Shown one piece after another: positions 7,926 through 14,782 of a DNA stretch of 60,359 nucleotides. The stretch is from NCBI RefSeq assembly GCF_003436275.1, contig NZ_QSOP01000014.1, forward strand, positions 1 to 60,359. Reading direction: 5' to 3'. The notes under the pieces were generated by a model, which worked only from the letters and a program-made list of their open reading frames with translations, was not told the origin of the DNA and made no database searches. This DNA is from Collinsella sp. TM09-10AT (GTDB lineage: Bacteria > Actinomycetota > Coriobacteriia > Coriobacteriales > Coriobacteriaceae). A program made the position numbers and the translations under genes. Every line of letters begins with the position of its first letter. Positions within the stretch are counted from its first letter, which is position 1.

Positions 7926-8417
7926 CTAGAGCGTTGCTAAATAATTTTTTGCGTCTTCTACACTCATTGCTGCGACGGGTGCGTGTGAACAGAGTTTGAC
8001 ATCGTTGGTGACCAGTAGATCTGCTTGAGCGCGTATCGCTGCCGCAATGATTAAATCGTCTTCGTAATCGCTATGGAGCTCACGCTGCCTGCTCGACATC
8101 CAGATGTCGCTCAGGTCACAGGGCACTGGCGTGGCAAGCTGCGACAGCACGCTAAGACAATCCCATGCAAGCGATGTCGCTGCCGCAGCGGCATCTTGGG
8201 AAAGCGAACCATGCTCGCGCCGATACCATGCCTTATGTTCGCTTGAAATCAAATAAAACAGGTCTTTGGACGATGTCGCCGCATACAGCAAATCAACCTG
8301 CGCCGTGCATGCATCGCGTAAAAACTCAATCGCCACCGAACGACCACGTCGTGAGGGAATGAAGTAATCGAGCCACACGTTGGTGTCAACCAAGATGCGC
8401 TTTGGAGTCTCACTCAT
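7926..8417 (-). CDS. PIN-domain protein, probable toxin RNase (VapC-like)
   Basis: A 163-residue protein spanning one PIN domain. Acidic metal ligands are visible: Asp11 in LVDTNVWLD, Asp120/121 in DYEDDLIIAAA, and Asp139 in LVTNDVKL. PIN toxins are Mg-dependent RNases that cleave tRNA or mRNA and are blocked by a cognate antitoxin. The start (8417) overlaps the last 8 bases of the upstream antitoxin-like gene, the tight coupling usual for toxin-antitoxin pairs. The target RNA is unknown. Confidence 0.85.
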   Translation of the reverse strand: MSETPKRILVDTNVWLDYFIPSRRGRSVAIEFLRDACTAQVDLLYAATSSKDLFYLISSEHKAWYRREHGSLSQDAAAAATSLAWDCLSVLSQLATPVPCDLSDIWMSSRQRELHSDYEDDLIIAAAIRAQADLLVTNDVKLCSHAPVAAMSVEDAKNYLATL

Positions 8418-8790
8418 AGAGCCAGCTCATCTCCTCGCCATAGCGATCCGCATAGGCATTCCGTTTGAGCTCTTCGTCGTCCGATGGCTGAGCCTTGACC
8501 ATATCGATTCCCGATTCACAGCAAGCGGCAGCGAACAGCTTCGACCCCTGATCCATAAGCTCGAGCTTACGTTTGACAGCCTTTTCGCGCTCGCGCTGTT
8601 CCGCCCGGGCACGACTGGGCAGCAGGATATCCTCGAGCGCACCGGGGCGATCGGCCAGCGACGCTGCAAGCTGCCAGAGCGCTCGCACCGCTTGGCTCGG
8701 CGTCATACCGGCCTTGGAGAGAGCGGCGTCCCCACTCCTTTTAAGATCGGCATCGAGACGTACGTTGATCTGAGCGGCTGTTGTGGTCAT
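8410..8790 (-). CDS. RelB/DinJ-family antitoxin
   Basis: A 126-residue protein whose N-terminus (about 1-50) is a ribbon-helix-helix DNA-binding segment of RelB/DinJ type (INVRLDADLKRSGDAALSKA, then MTPSQAVRALW). The rest is charged and helical and would wrap the toxin. It precedes and overlaps the PIN gene by 8 bp. RelB/DinJ antitoxins are classically paired with RelE/YafQ toxins, so pairing with a PIN toxin is a mixed module. Autorepression through the RHH domain is expected but no clear operator was identified upstream. Confidence 0.85.
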   Translation of the reverse strand: MTTTAAQINVRLDADLKRSGDAALSKAGMTPSQAVRALWQLAASLADRPGALEDILLPSRARAEQREREKAVKRKLELMDQGSKLFAAACCESGIDMVKAQPSDDEELKRNAYADRYGEEMSWLYE

Positions 8791-8885
8791 GACCCCTCCT
8801 TAATACTTCGAAACTATCATAAAACTCTATGGTAGATACGTAAAGCATGTATAGCATTTACAAGCATCAGCCGTACTCTGTACAC

Positions 8886-8920
8886 AAAAAGCCGCCGAGG
8901 CACACTGCACCTCGGCGGCT
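8886..8920 (-). terminator. Intrinsic terminator of the M18 aminopeptidase gene
   Basis: An 11-bp perfect stem (8890-8900 with 8910-8920; AGCCGCCGAGG) is followed on the minus strand by TTTTTGTGT. It lies 85 nt past the M18 stop codon and before the antitoxin promoter. Confidence 0.85.
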
Positions 8921-8965
8921 ACGCATCACCAATCCAGTTCGGTTTCACCTTTTGCATTCGCCCAG

Positions 8966-9007
8966 ATAAAACCTGCCGAAATTAACATCCCTTTTTGGCA
9001 GGTTTTA
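8966..9007 (-). repeat. Family C hairpin, copy 2, starting at the M18 stop codon
   Basis: In minus-strand sense it reads TAAAACCTGCC, where TAA is the M18 stop, then AAAAAGGGA, a diverged loop (TTAACATCCC on the plus strand) and the closing GGCAGGTTTTAT. Ends in TTTTAT like an intrinsic terminator. Confidence 0.85.
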
Positions 9008-10390
9008 GAGCTCCACGCTTTCGGCTCCGTTGATGGTCAGGTCACGCTCGTAGAAGGCGGTAAGGGCGCGGATGGCGTACATCACGTCGCGCACGCCGCC
9101 GGTCTCGTAGCTCGAGTGCATGGCCAGCTGCGGCAGGCCCACGTCCACGGCATGCATGCTCGCCTGCATATTGGACAGATTGCCGAGCGTGGAGCCGCCG
9201 GCCATATCGCTCTTGTTGGCGAAGGCCTGCGTGGGCACGTCGGCGTCATCGCAGATAGCCTGGAACACCGCGCGGCTAAAAGCATCGGTGCAGTAGTGCT
9301 GGTTGGCGGCTTCCTTGATGACGATGCCGCCGTTAAGCACAACCCGGTTGCGGGCATCGCACTTCTCGGCGTGGTTGGGGTGCACGGCATGCGCGTTGTC
9401 GCAGCTCACGAGCATCGAAGCGGCAAGTGCGCGGTGGTACGACTCGCCATCGAAGCCCAGCGACCCGTTGATGCGGCGCAGCGCGTCGGCCAAGAACGTC
9501 GACATGGCGCCCTGCTTGGTCTCGGAGCCAACCTCCTCGTTATCGAAGCAGCAGAAGACCGAAACGTCGTGCGCATTCTCGGCACCCAAAAATGCCTGCA
9601 GCGAGGTGTAGGCGCAGGCCAGGTCGTCGAGCTTGGGCGTCGAGATAAACTCGTCGGCCCAGCCCCAAATGCGCGCATCCTGACGATTGACCAGGAACAG
9701 ATCGCGGCCCAGAATCTGCTCGGGCTCAACGTCCAGCTCTTCGGCGATCAGGGCATCGAAGTCACCCTGCTTAAGCTCGCCGGCGCTGATGAGCGGGCAC
9801 AGGTCGACGGCTCGGTTGGGAGCAAAGCCCTCGTTAACGCCGCGGTTCATGTGGATGGCAAGGCTCGGGATGATGGCGACTTCGCGCTCGGTGGCAAGCA
9901 GGCGGCTCTCAATGCGGTCACCCTCGCGCACCAGCACGCGGCCCGCGAGCGCCAGCGGGCGATCGAACCAGGTGTAGTCGATCATGCCGCCGTAAGCCTC
10001 GGTGTTCAGGCGCAACGTCTCGCCTGCGCCATCGAGCTCGGGCACGGCCTTGACCTTAAACGTCGGCGAATCGCTGTGCGACGCCGTGAGCTGAAAATGA
10101 TAGTCACCGGCAACGCCGTCCTCGCCCCACGTCGCAGCCAAGTCCTCGCCCACCTTAAAGGCGATAACGCTCGAAGTATTGCGCTGCGTGTAGTAACGAC
10201 CGCCCGGTTCGATATCCCATGCCGCGTTCTCGGGCAGATAGGTAAAGCCTGCCTCGTCGAGCTCGGCCATAATGGTCGCCGCCGTATGGAACATGCTGGG
10301 GCATGCCTCGATAAAGTCGATAAGGTCGTTGGCGGCCTCGATATCGTCGGCCGTCACGTGCGTGCGCTCGGGCGTTTCCTGATCCGTCAT
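9005..10390 (-). CDS. M18 family aminopeptidase (aspartyl aminopeptidase-like)
   Basis: A 461-residue cytoplasmic, dizinc M18 exopeptidase that trims N-terminal residues. Recognisable family segments are TASHSDSPTFKVK (metal His/Asp), the SLAIHMNRGVNEG block, CCFDNEEVGSETKQGA (catalytic and metal Glu), DNAHAVHPNHAEK and HSSYETGG near the C-terminus. Length agrees with bacterial M18 enzymes. The ATG at 10390 is preceded by AAAGGGGAGAG; earlier in-frame ATGs would add 37 residues unlike the family. It is divergent from the Ntn-hydrolase gene. The stop codon is the first base triplet of a family C hairpin. Confidence 0.92.
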   Translation of the reverse strand: MTDQETPERTHVTADDIEAANDLIDFIEACPSMFHTAATIMAELDEAGFTYLPENAAWDIEPGGRYYTQRNTSSVIAFKVGEDLAATWGEDGVAGDYHFQLTASHSDSPTFKVKAVPELDGAGETLRLNTEAYGGMIDYTWFDRPLALAGRVLVREGDRIESRLLATEREVAIIPSLAIHMNRGVNEGFAPNRAVDLCPLISAGELKQGDFDALIAEELDVEPEQILGRDLFLVNRQDARIWGWADEFISTPKLDDLACAYTSLQAFLGAENAHDVSVFCCFDNEEVGSETKQGAMSTFLADALRRINGSLGFDGESYHRALAASMLVSCDNAHAVHPNHAEKCDARNRVVLNGGIVIKEAANQHYCTDAFSRAVFQAICDDADVPTQAFANKSDMAGGSTLGNLSNMQASMHAVDVGLPQLAMHSSYETGGVRDVMYAIRALTAFYERDLTINGAESVEL

Positions 10391-10551
10391 GCTCTCCCCT
10401 TTCGCTGGGTTGATGGTCCCTTCCAGCATACCCCGCCGCGCCAGCGCCGCACTCTTCATTCCGTGCTTAATTCCGCGCCGCTCACCAAGTTGAGTCATCA
10501 TGCCCGCACTCCTTTTGCGACAATTACGCTAACAGGACGAGAGGAGTCGTC

Positions 10552-11637
10552 ATGAAGCCACGTAACATTGCCATCGCCTACGGTGTCGCGGGAGCCGCCG
10601 TCGGCCTTGCCGCTGTCACCGGTATCGTTTATCACAAGCAAATCAAGTCCGCCGCGTCGCTCAAACGCTTGACCGACTATGCGGATGGCTATGACCTGTA
10701 CGCAATCGACATCGCCTACGACTACGATCTTGATCGCATCATCGCTGCTGGCGTGCGCGACGACCAGGCCTACATCGATGCCGTGGTGGCGCAGGTGCTG
10801 CCCGGTGTGCCGACACATGTCCAGGCACCCCAGTTTGCCTGCAGCGCTTTTGTCGCCGTAGATGCCGAAGGCCGCGTGCGCACCGGTCGCAATTACGACT
10901 TTAAGGACGACACCTCGGCGCTGCTGGTGCGCAATCACCCGCGTGACGGCTATGCCTCCATCGGCTTTGCGGCCCTCAATAACCTGGGCGATAACACTCC
11001 GCTTGACTCCGTCGCCGGACGCGTCGCCGCACTCATGGGCCCGTTTGCCCAGCTCGACGGTGTTAACGAATGCGGCGTGTCCGTTGCCGTACTCACCCTG
11101 GATTCCAAGCCCTGTGACCAGGACACGCAACGCCCCGTCATCAATACCTCGCTCGCCATCCGTCTGGTGCTCGACCGTGCCGCCACCACGCAAGAAGCTG
11201 TCGACCTGCTTTCCGCCTACGACATGCACGCCATGGCAGGACGCGATTACCACTTCTTTATCAACGACGCCGCCGGTGACGCGCGCGTAGTAGAGTGGGA
11301 CCCGCGCGATCCGGACCGCGCTTTCAAAGCGACTCCTGTACGCCAGGTTACGAACTTCTACGCCTGCTATGGCGACGAAGTGCTCCCCAACCAAAAGAAC
11401 GGCGAGCTGGGCCATGGCAAGGAACGCGCCATCGCCATCGCCGATGTCCTCGACGCCCATGTCGGTGCCCAAGACGAAACGATTGCCTGGGAAGCCCTGC
11501 GAGCCGCAGCGCAAGAGCCCAATCCGGAAGACATCACCAGCAATACGCAATGGTCGGTCGTCTTCGACAATACCGAGCCCGCTGCCGCCATCACGCTGCG
11601 CCGCCACTGGGGCAACGTCGATGCCTTCGCACTGTAA
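10552..11637 (+). CDS. Membrane-anchored choloylglycine hydrolase-fold (linear amide C-N) hydrolase
   Basis: A 361-residue protein. Residues 7-26 form an uncleaved-looking hydrophobic segment (signal anchor or signal peptide). An Ntn-hydrolase domain follows, with candidate nucleophile Cys97 in QFACSAFVAV and conserved GRNYDF (Arg113, Asn114, Asp116), then NECGVSVAVL and NTQWSVVFD, which match the choloylglycine hydrolase / isopenicillin acyltransferase superfamily. Bile-salt hydrolases expose the Cys at position 1 or 2; here about 96 residues precede it, so processing would be needed. The substrate could be a bile-acid conjugate, N-acyl amino acid or peptide; not decidable. A palindromic C-rich element (11706-11738) follows. 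Confidence 0.8.
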   Translation: MKPRNIAIAYGVAGAAVGLAAVTGIVYHKQIKSAASLKRLTDYADGYDLYAIDIAYDYDLDRIIAAGVRDDQAYIDAVVAQVLPGVPTHVQAPQFACSAFVAVDAEGRVRTGRNYDFKDDTSALLVRNHPRDGYASIGFAALNNLGDNTPLDSVAGRVAALMGPFAQLDGVNECGVSVAVLTLDSKPCDQDTQRPVINTSLAIRLVLDRAATTQEAVDLLSAYDMHAMAGRDYHFFINDAAGDARVVEWDPRDPDRAFKATPVRQVTNFYACYGDEVLPNQKNGELGHGKERAIAIADVLDAHVGAQDETIAWEALRAAAQEPNPEDITSNTQWSVVFDNTEPAAAITLRRHWGNVDAFAL

Positions 11638-11705
11638 GGAGCCAGGCCCGTCGACCTTACGTTCCCTGACGTTGCTTACATTTCCATACGCTTGAGCTAA
11701 CACGT

Positions 11706-11738
11706 TTTACCCCCGTATCAACAGTGTGCGGGGGTAAA
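11706..11738. terminator. Hairpin between the Ntn-hydrolase and phosphofructokinase genes
   Basis: TTTACCCCCG (11706-11715) pairs perfectly with 11729-11738 around a 13-nt loop. It lies 38 nt upstream of the phosphofructokinase start. The run flanking the stem (GTTTT on the left, ACTTATG on the right) makes it terminator-like mainly on the minus strand, so it may rather be a leader structure of the kinase mRNA. Confidence 0.45.
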
Positions 11739-11776
11739 CTTATGCGCATGTTATAACTTGCCCGGAAGGATTCATA

Positions 11777-12856
11777 ATGCTCAGGATCGGTCTTCTTACC
11801 AGTGGCGGCGACTGCCAGGCGCTCAACGCCACCATGCGCGGCATTGTCAAAACGCTTATGACCAATAGCGAAGAGCCTATCGAGATCTATGGTTTTGAGG
11901 ACGGCTACCAGGGCCTTATCTACAGCAGGTTCCGCGTCATGACGCCCGCCGATTTTAGCGGCATCCTCACCCGCGGCGGCACCATCCTGGGCACGAGCCG
12001 CACGCCGTTCAAGCGCCTGGACATTCCCGAGGCCGACGGCGTCGAGAAGGTGCCCGCAATGGTCCACACCTATCATAAGCTGCAGCTCGACTGCCTGTTT
12101 ATGCTGGGCGGCAACGGCTCCACCAAGACCGCCAACCGCCTGCGCGAAGAGGGCCTCAACGTTATCGCCCTGCCCAAGACCATCGATAACGACACCTGGG
12201 GCACCGAGTTGACGTTTGGCTTTACGAGCGCCATCGACGTCGCCACCAAGTGCATCGACGACATCCACACTACCGCCTCGAGCCACGGCCGCGTGTTTGT
12301 CATCGAGATTATGGGCCACAAGGTCGGCTGGATTCCGCTGTATGCCGGCGTCGCGGGCGGCGCGGACGTCATCCTGATTCCCGAGATCCCCTACGACATG
12401 GACAACGTCATCAAGACCATCGAGCATCGCATGGAGACCGGCAGCCGCTTTACCATCGTGGCCGTCGCCGAGGGCGCTATCTCCAAGGAGGACGCGGCGC
12501 TGTCCAAGAAGGAATACAAGAAGAAGCTTGCCGAGCGCACGAGCCCGTCGATCGTCTACGACATCGCCAAGGAGATTGAGGCCAAGACCGGTCGCGAGAC
12601 CCGTGTCGCCATCCCCGGCCACACGCAGCGCGGCGGCCAGCCCGATGCCCAGGACCGCATCTTTGCGACCCAGTGCGGTGTCGAGGCAGCGCTCGGCTGC
12701 CTGCGCGGCGAGTTTGGCTACATGATTGCCCTGCGCGACGGCAAGATGTGCCATATGCCGCTCGAGGATGTCGCCGGCAAGCTCAAGTTTGTCGATCCCC
12801 AGAGCGATCTGGTGCGCGAGGCCAAGGCGTTGGGCATCAGCTTCGGCGACGAATAG
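11777..12856 (+). CDS. pfkA: 6-phosphofructokinase
   Basis: A 359-residue glycolytic enzyme that phosphorylates fructose 6-phosphate. The family blocks are clear: TSGGDCQALN (residues 8-17), GGNGS (111-115), PKTIDND (133-139, catalytic Asp), then EIMGHKVGWI, PEIPYD and HTQRGGQPDAQDR. Donor choice is ambiguous: Gly114 resembles ATP-type enzymes (which have GGDGS) while Lys134 is typical of pyrophosphate-type enzymes, and Asn113 replaces the usual Asp. GGAAGGA precedes the ATG. It stands alone between structured intergenic regions. Confidence 0.92.
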   Translation: MLRIGLLTSGGDCQALNATMRGIVKTLMTNSEEPIEIYGFEDGYQGLIYSRFRVMTPADFSGILTRGGTILGTSRTPFKRLDIPEADGVEKVPAMVHTYHKLQLDCLFMLGGNGSTKTANRLREEGLNVIALPKTIDNDTWGTELTFGFTSAIDVATKCIDDIHTTASSHGRVFVIEIMGHKVGWIPLYAGVAGGADVILIPEIPYDMDNVIKTIEHRMETGSRFTIVAVAEGAISKEDAALSKKEYKKKLAERTSPSIVYDIAKEIEAKTGRETRVAIPGHTQRGGQPDAQDRIFATQCGVEAALGCLRGEFGYMIALRDGKMCHMPLEDVAGKLKFVDPQSDLVREAKALGISFGDE

Positions 12857-12879
12857 CCTCGGCTGGAACCGCCCCCATC

Positions 12880-12976
12880 GGGCCCTCCGACCCCGCCCGA
12901 CGTATTTCGATTTGGCTCCTCCCTTGACTCCGTCAAAGGTCGCCAATCGAAATCGTCGGGCGGGGTCGGAGGGCCC
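12880..12976. repeat. Long GC-rich palindrome (D5)
   Basis: A 23-bp perfect inverted repeat (12880-12902 with 12954-12976), continuing inward with ATTTCGATTTGGC against a near-complementary GCCAATCGAAAT, and a small TTGAC/GTCAA stem at the tip. It begins 24 nt after the phosphofructokinase stop. It resembles the nested hairpins elsewhere but lacks the D-family bulges. Confidence 0.75.
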
Positions 12977-13037
12977 TGCGTTTACATACTCGCCGGGGCT
13001 ATTCGTCTTCTTGCTGCGGGTGCCTGGGCTGGAATTG

Positions 13038-13104
13038 AGTTGCGGTGAAATAGTTCCTGCTTAGTCCGCAAATGGCTGAATCCAAAAACTATTCCACCGC
13101 AACT
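13038..13104. repeat. Intergenic palindrome, family B copy 2
   Basis: AGTTGCGGTGAAATAGTT (13038-13055) pairs with 13087-13104 with one wobble, around a loop of about 30 nt. Same arm sequence as B1 at 5673-5739 (AGTTGCGGTGA...), loop different. It lies in the 433-bp gap 12857-13289, which also holds D5 and the direct repeats below; the rest of the gap shows nothing recognisable. Confidence 0.75.
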
Positions 13105-13173
13105 TACTGAGTGGGGGCTCTTGGCTGCTACTTGCACTGACATTTGTCCCAAAATGGCTGGTCGTTAGGGATT

Positions 13174-13239
13174 GCTACCGGTAGTTGCGGTAGGGTTGGG
13201 GCGGATTCTAACTAGAAATGGTGGTCGCTACCGGTTGTT
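13174..13239 (+). promoter_or_regulatory. Direct repeats upstream of the membrane XRE gene
   Basis: GCTACCGGTAGTT (13174-13186) and GCTACCGGTTGTT (13227-13239) are near-identical direct repeats 53 bp apart, ending 51 bp before the XRE start. They are candidate binding sites for the regulator itself. No evidence beyond position and repetition. Confidence 0.35.
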
Positions 13240-13289
13240 CTCGGCATACTCGGCTCATTCGATTCGACCATCAAACGAAAGGAACCACC

Positions 13290-14228
13290 ATGGATCTTGC
13301 GATGGCACAGCGCCTCGTCGATCGCCGTAAAGCTGCCGGCCTTTCTCAGGAGGCGCTTGCTGCCCAGCTGGGCGTAAGCCGCCAGGCTGTTAGTAAATGG
13401 GAGCGCAGCGAGTCCTCACCCGATACCGATAACCTCATTGCGCTCGCCGCGCTGTATGACGTGTCGTTGGACGAGCTGTTATATGGGGAGGCGGTGGCTA
13501 GCGCTGATGACTCACAGGCTGATGATGAGGCACAGAACAGCAACGCCGGCACCAAAGCTTCAGATAAGGCTGAAGAGGCTGAGGCTTCTACTGAGCACGC
13601 TGATTGCAGCGATAAGCCACTTGTCGATATTTCCCTCGCGCGCGGTATCCACGTCATTGATCCCAATAAAGGCGAGGAAGTCCATGTTGGTTGGAGCGGC
13701 ATCCATGTGACCAACGAGCGCAAGGGCGAAGAGGTGCATGTGGGGCCGGACGGCGTGCATATCGATACGCTTGAGGACGATGGACATAGCGTACGCACCA
13801 ATGACGACGGCACCGTCACCATCGACGGCGAGACGTTTTCCAGCTGGAAGGAAGCACACGACAAGCTCGACCATCATGGCAAGCATTTCCACACCAAGGT
13901 CGGACGTGCATGGAACAAATTCCCCTTCCCCGCACTTGTCACTCTCGCCTATCTGGTGCTCGGCATTGTCTACGGCACATGGGGCATGGGGCTTTTCCTC
14001 GTCTTTCTGGTTCCCGTCTACTACGCGATTGGTGACTTCATCGATCGGCGCCACCTGTCTAAGCTGATCGAGGCCATCTACCCGGCAGCCGCCATCGCTT
14101 GGTTCCTCTACATGTGGCTCTGTTTGGGACAGCCCCATCCTGCATGGATCATCCTCATCACGATTCCCGTCATAAAGGCGCTCATGCGCTGGTGCCGCAA
14201 ACAATGGAAGTGCCGCAAACAGGCCTAA
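13290..14228 (+). CDS. Membrane-anchored XRE-family regulator with internal repeats
   Basis: A 312-residue protein. Residues 4-62 are a canonical XRE helix-turn-helix (SQEALAAQLGVSRQAVSKWE), the type joined to long sensory tails in many Gram-positives. An acidic linker follows (about 70-115), then two copies of a short repeat (KGEEVHVGxxGIHV) around 125-160, a KVGRAWNKFPF juxtamembrane stretch, and two to three hydrophobic segments at 215-300. AAAGGAACC precedes the ATG at 13290; an in-frame start at 13218 would add 24 residues. It may sense a membrane or cytoplasmic signal; ligand unknown. Direct repeats at 13174 and 13227 may be its operator. Confidence 0.8.
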   Translation: MDLAMAQRLVDRRKAAGLSQEALAAQLGVSRQAVSKWERSESSPDTDNLIALAALYDVSLDELLYGEAVASADDSQADDEAQNSNAGTKASDKAEEAEASTEHADCSDKPLVDISLARGIHVIDPNKGEEVHVGWSGIHVTNERKGEEVHVGPDGVHIDTLEDDGHSVRTNDDGTVTIDGETFSSWKEAHDKLDHHGKHFHTKVGRAWNKFPFPALVTLAYLVLGIVYGTWGMGLFLVFLVPVYYAIGDFIDRRHLSKLIEAIYPAAAIAWFLYMWLCLGQPHPAWIILITIPVIKALMRWCRKQWKCRKQA

Positions 14229-14344
14229 ACCACCCATTCAGGCCCAATCTCGAAGGCTAAAGAGAGCCTCTCATCCACGCCTGTGAGCGAAAGCCAAATA
14301 GAATGAAAGGCAAATGGAAAGCCCGTTTGACGAGCGGAGGACAT

Positions 14345-14665
14345 ATGCGCGACGTAGCCGAAAGCGACTGGAAGCTGTTCAAGAAAATGCTTCCTCAATG
14401 GCAAGAACGTTATATGGAAAAGCTCATCGGCCAGTACGTTGAGATACTGAACGGCGACAGCGAAGCGTCCAGTAGATTTTGGGCACTAGAAGAGCGCCTC
14501 AATAGAGACAAGCTGTCCTCAGGCGTAATTGCAAACGACATTCGCCGCAGCACAATGCACCGCGAGATAGCCAATTTGCTTATCGACAGCGTGATCACCC
14601 TTGACGACCTTGACGGTTTTACCGAGGACATTAAGAGCTATGCGCAACACTGGATTGGCCAGTAA
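14345..14665 (+). CDS. Conserved hypothetical helical protein
   Basis: A 106-residue, highly charged, all-helical protein (MRDVAESDWKLFKKMLPQWQ start, GVIANDIRRSTM and LDDLDGFTEDIK later). I recall similar short proteins across Firmicutes, but no function is known to me. The ATG at 14345 is preferred because GGAGGACAT directly precedes it; an in-frame ATG at 14303 would add 14 residues. It lies 116 bp after the XRE gene on the same strand and is followed by a strong terminator, so the two may share a transcript. Confidence 0.7.
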   Translation: MRDVAESDWKLFKKMLPQWQERYMEKLIGQYVEILNGDSEASSRFWALEERLNRDKLSSGVIANDIRRSTMHREIANLLIDSVITLDDLDGFTEDIKSYAQHWIGQ

Positions 14666-14696
14666 GAGCACTGAACGACAGACATCCCCAGCAAAA

Positions 14697-14742
14697 CGGG
14701 GCAAACGCCGGGCCACCTAATGGTTGTCCGGCGTTTGCCCCG
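14697..14742. terminator. Perfect 15-bp hairpin between convergent genes
   Basis: CGGGGCAAACGCCGG (14697-14711) pairs perfectly with 14728-14742 around a 16-nt loop. It lies between the hypothetical gene (+) and the FtsX permease (-), directly next to a family C hairpin. Probably ends transcription from the left-hand gene. Confidence 0.7.
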
Positions 14743-14782
14743 ATAAAACCTGCCAAAATAAACCTGTCCCTTTTTGGCAGGC
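14743..14782 (-). repeat. Family C hairpin, copy 3, starting at the FtsX permease stop codon
   Basis: Stem CCTGCCAAAA/TTTTGGCAGG around the 13-nt loop TAAACCTGTCCCT. In minus-strand sense the permease stop TAG is followed without a gap by CCTGCCAAAAAGGGACAGG and the element ends TTTTAT. Confidence 0.88.

Noticed and set aside
9116..10555. Long plus-strand frame opposite the M18 peptidase
   Set aside because: It mirrors the codon pattern of the real minus-strand gene, with repetitive Val/Gly/Leu/His composition and no family resemblance.
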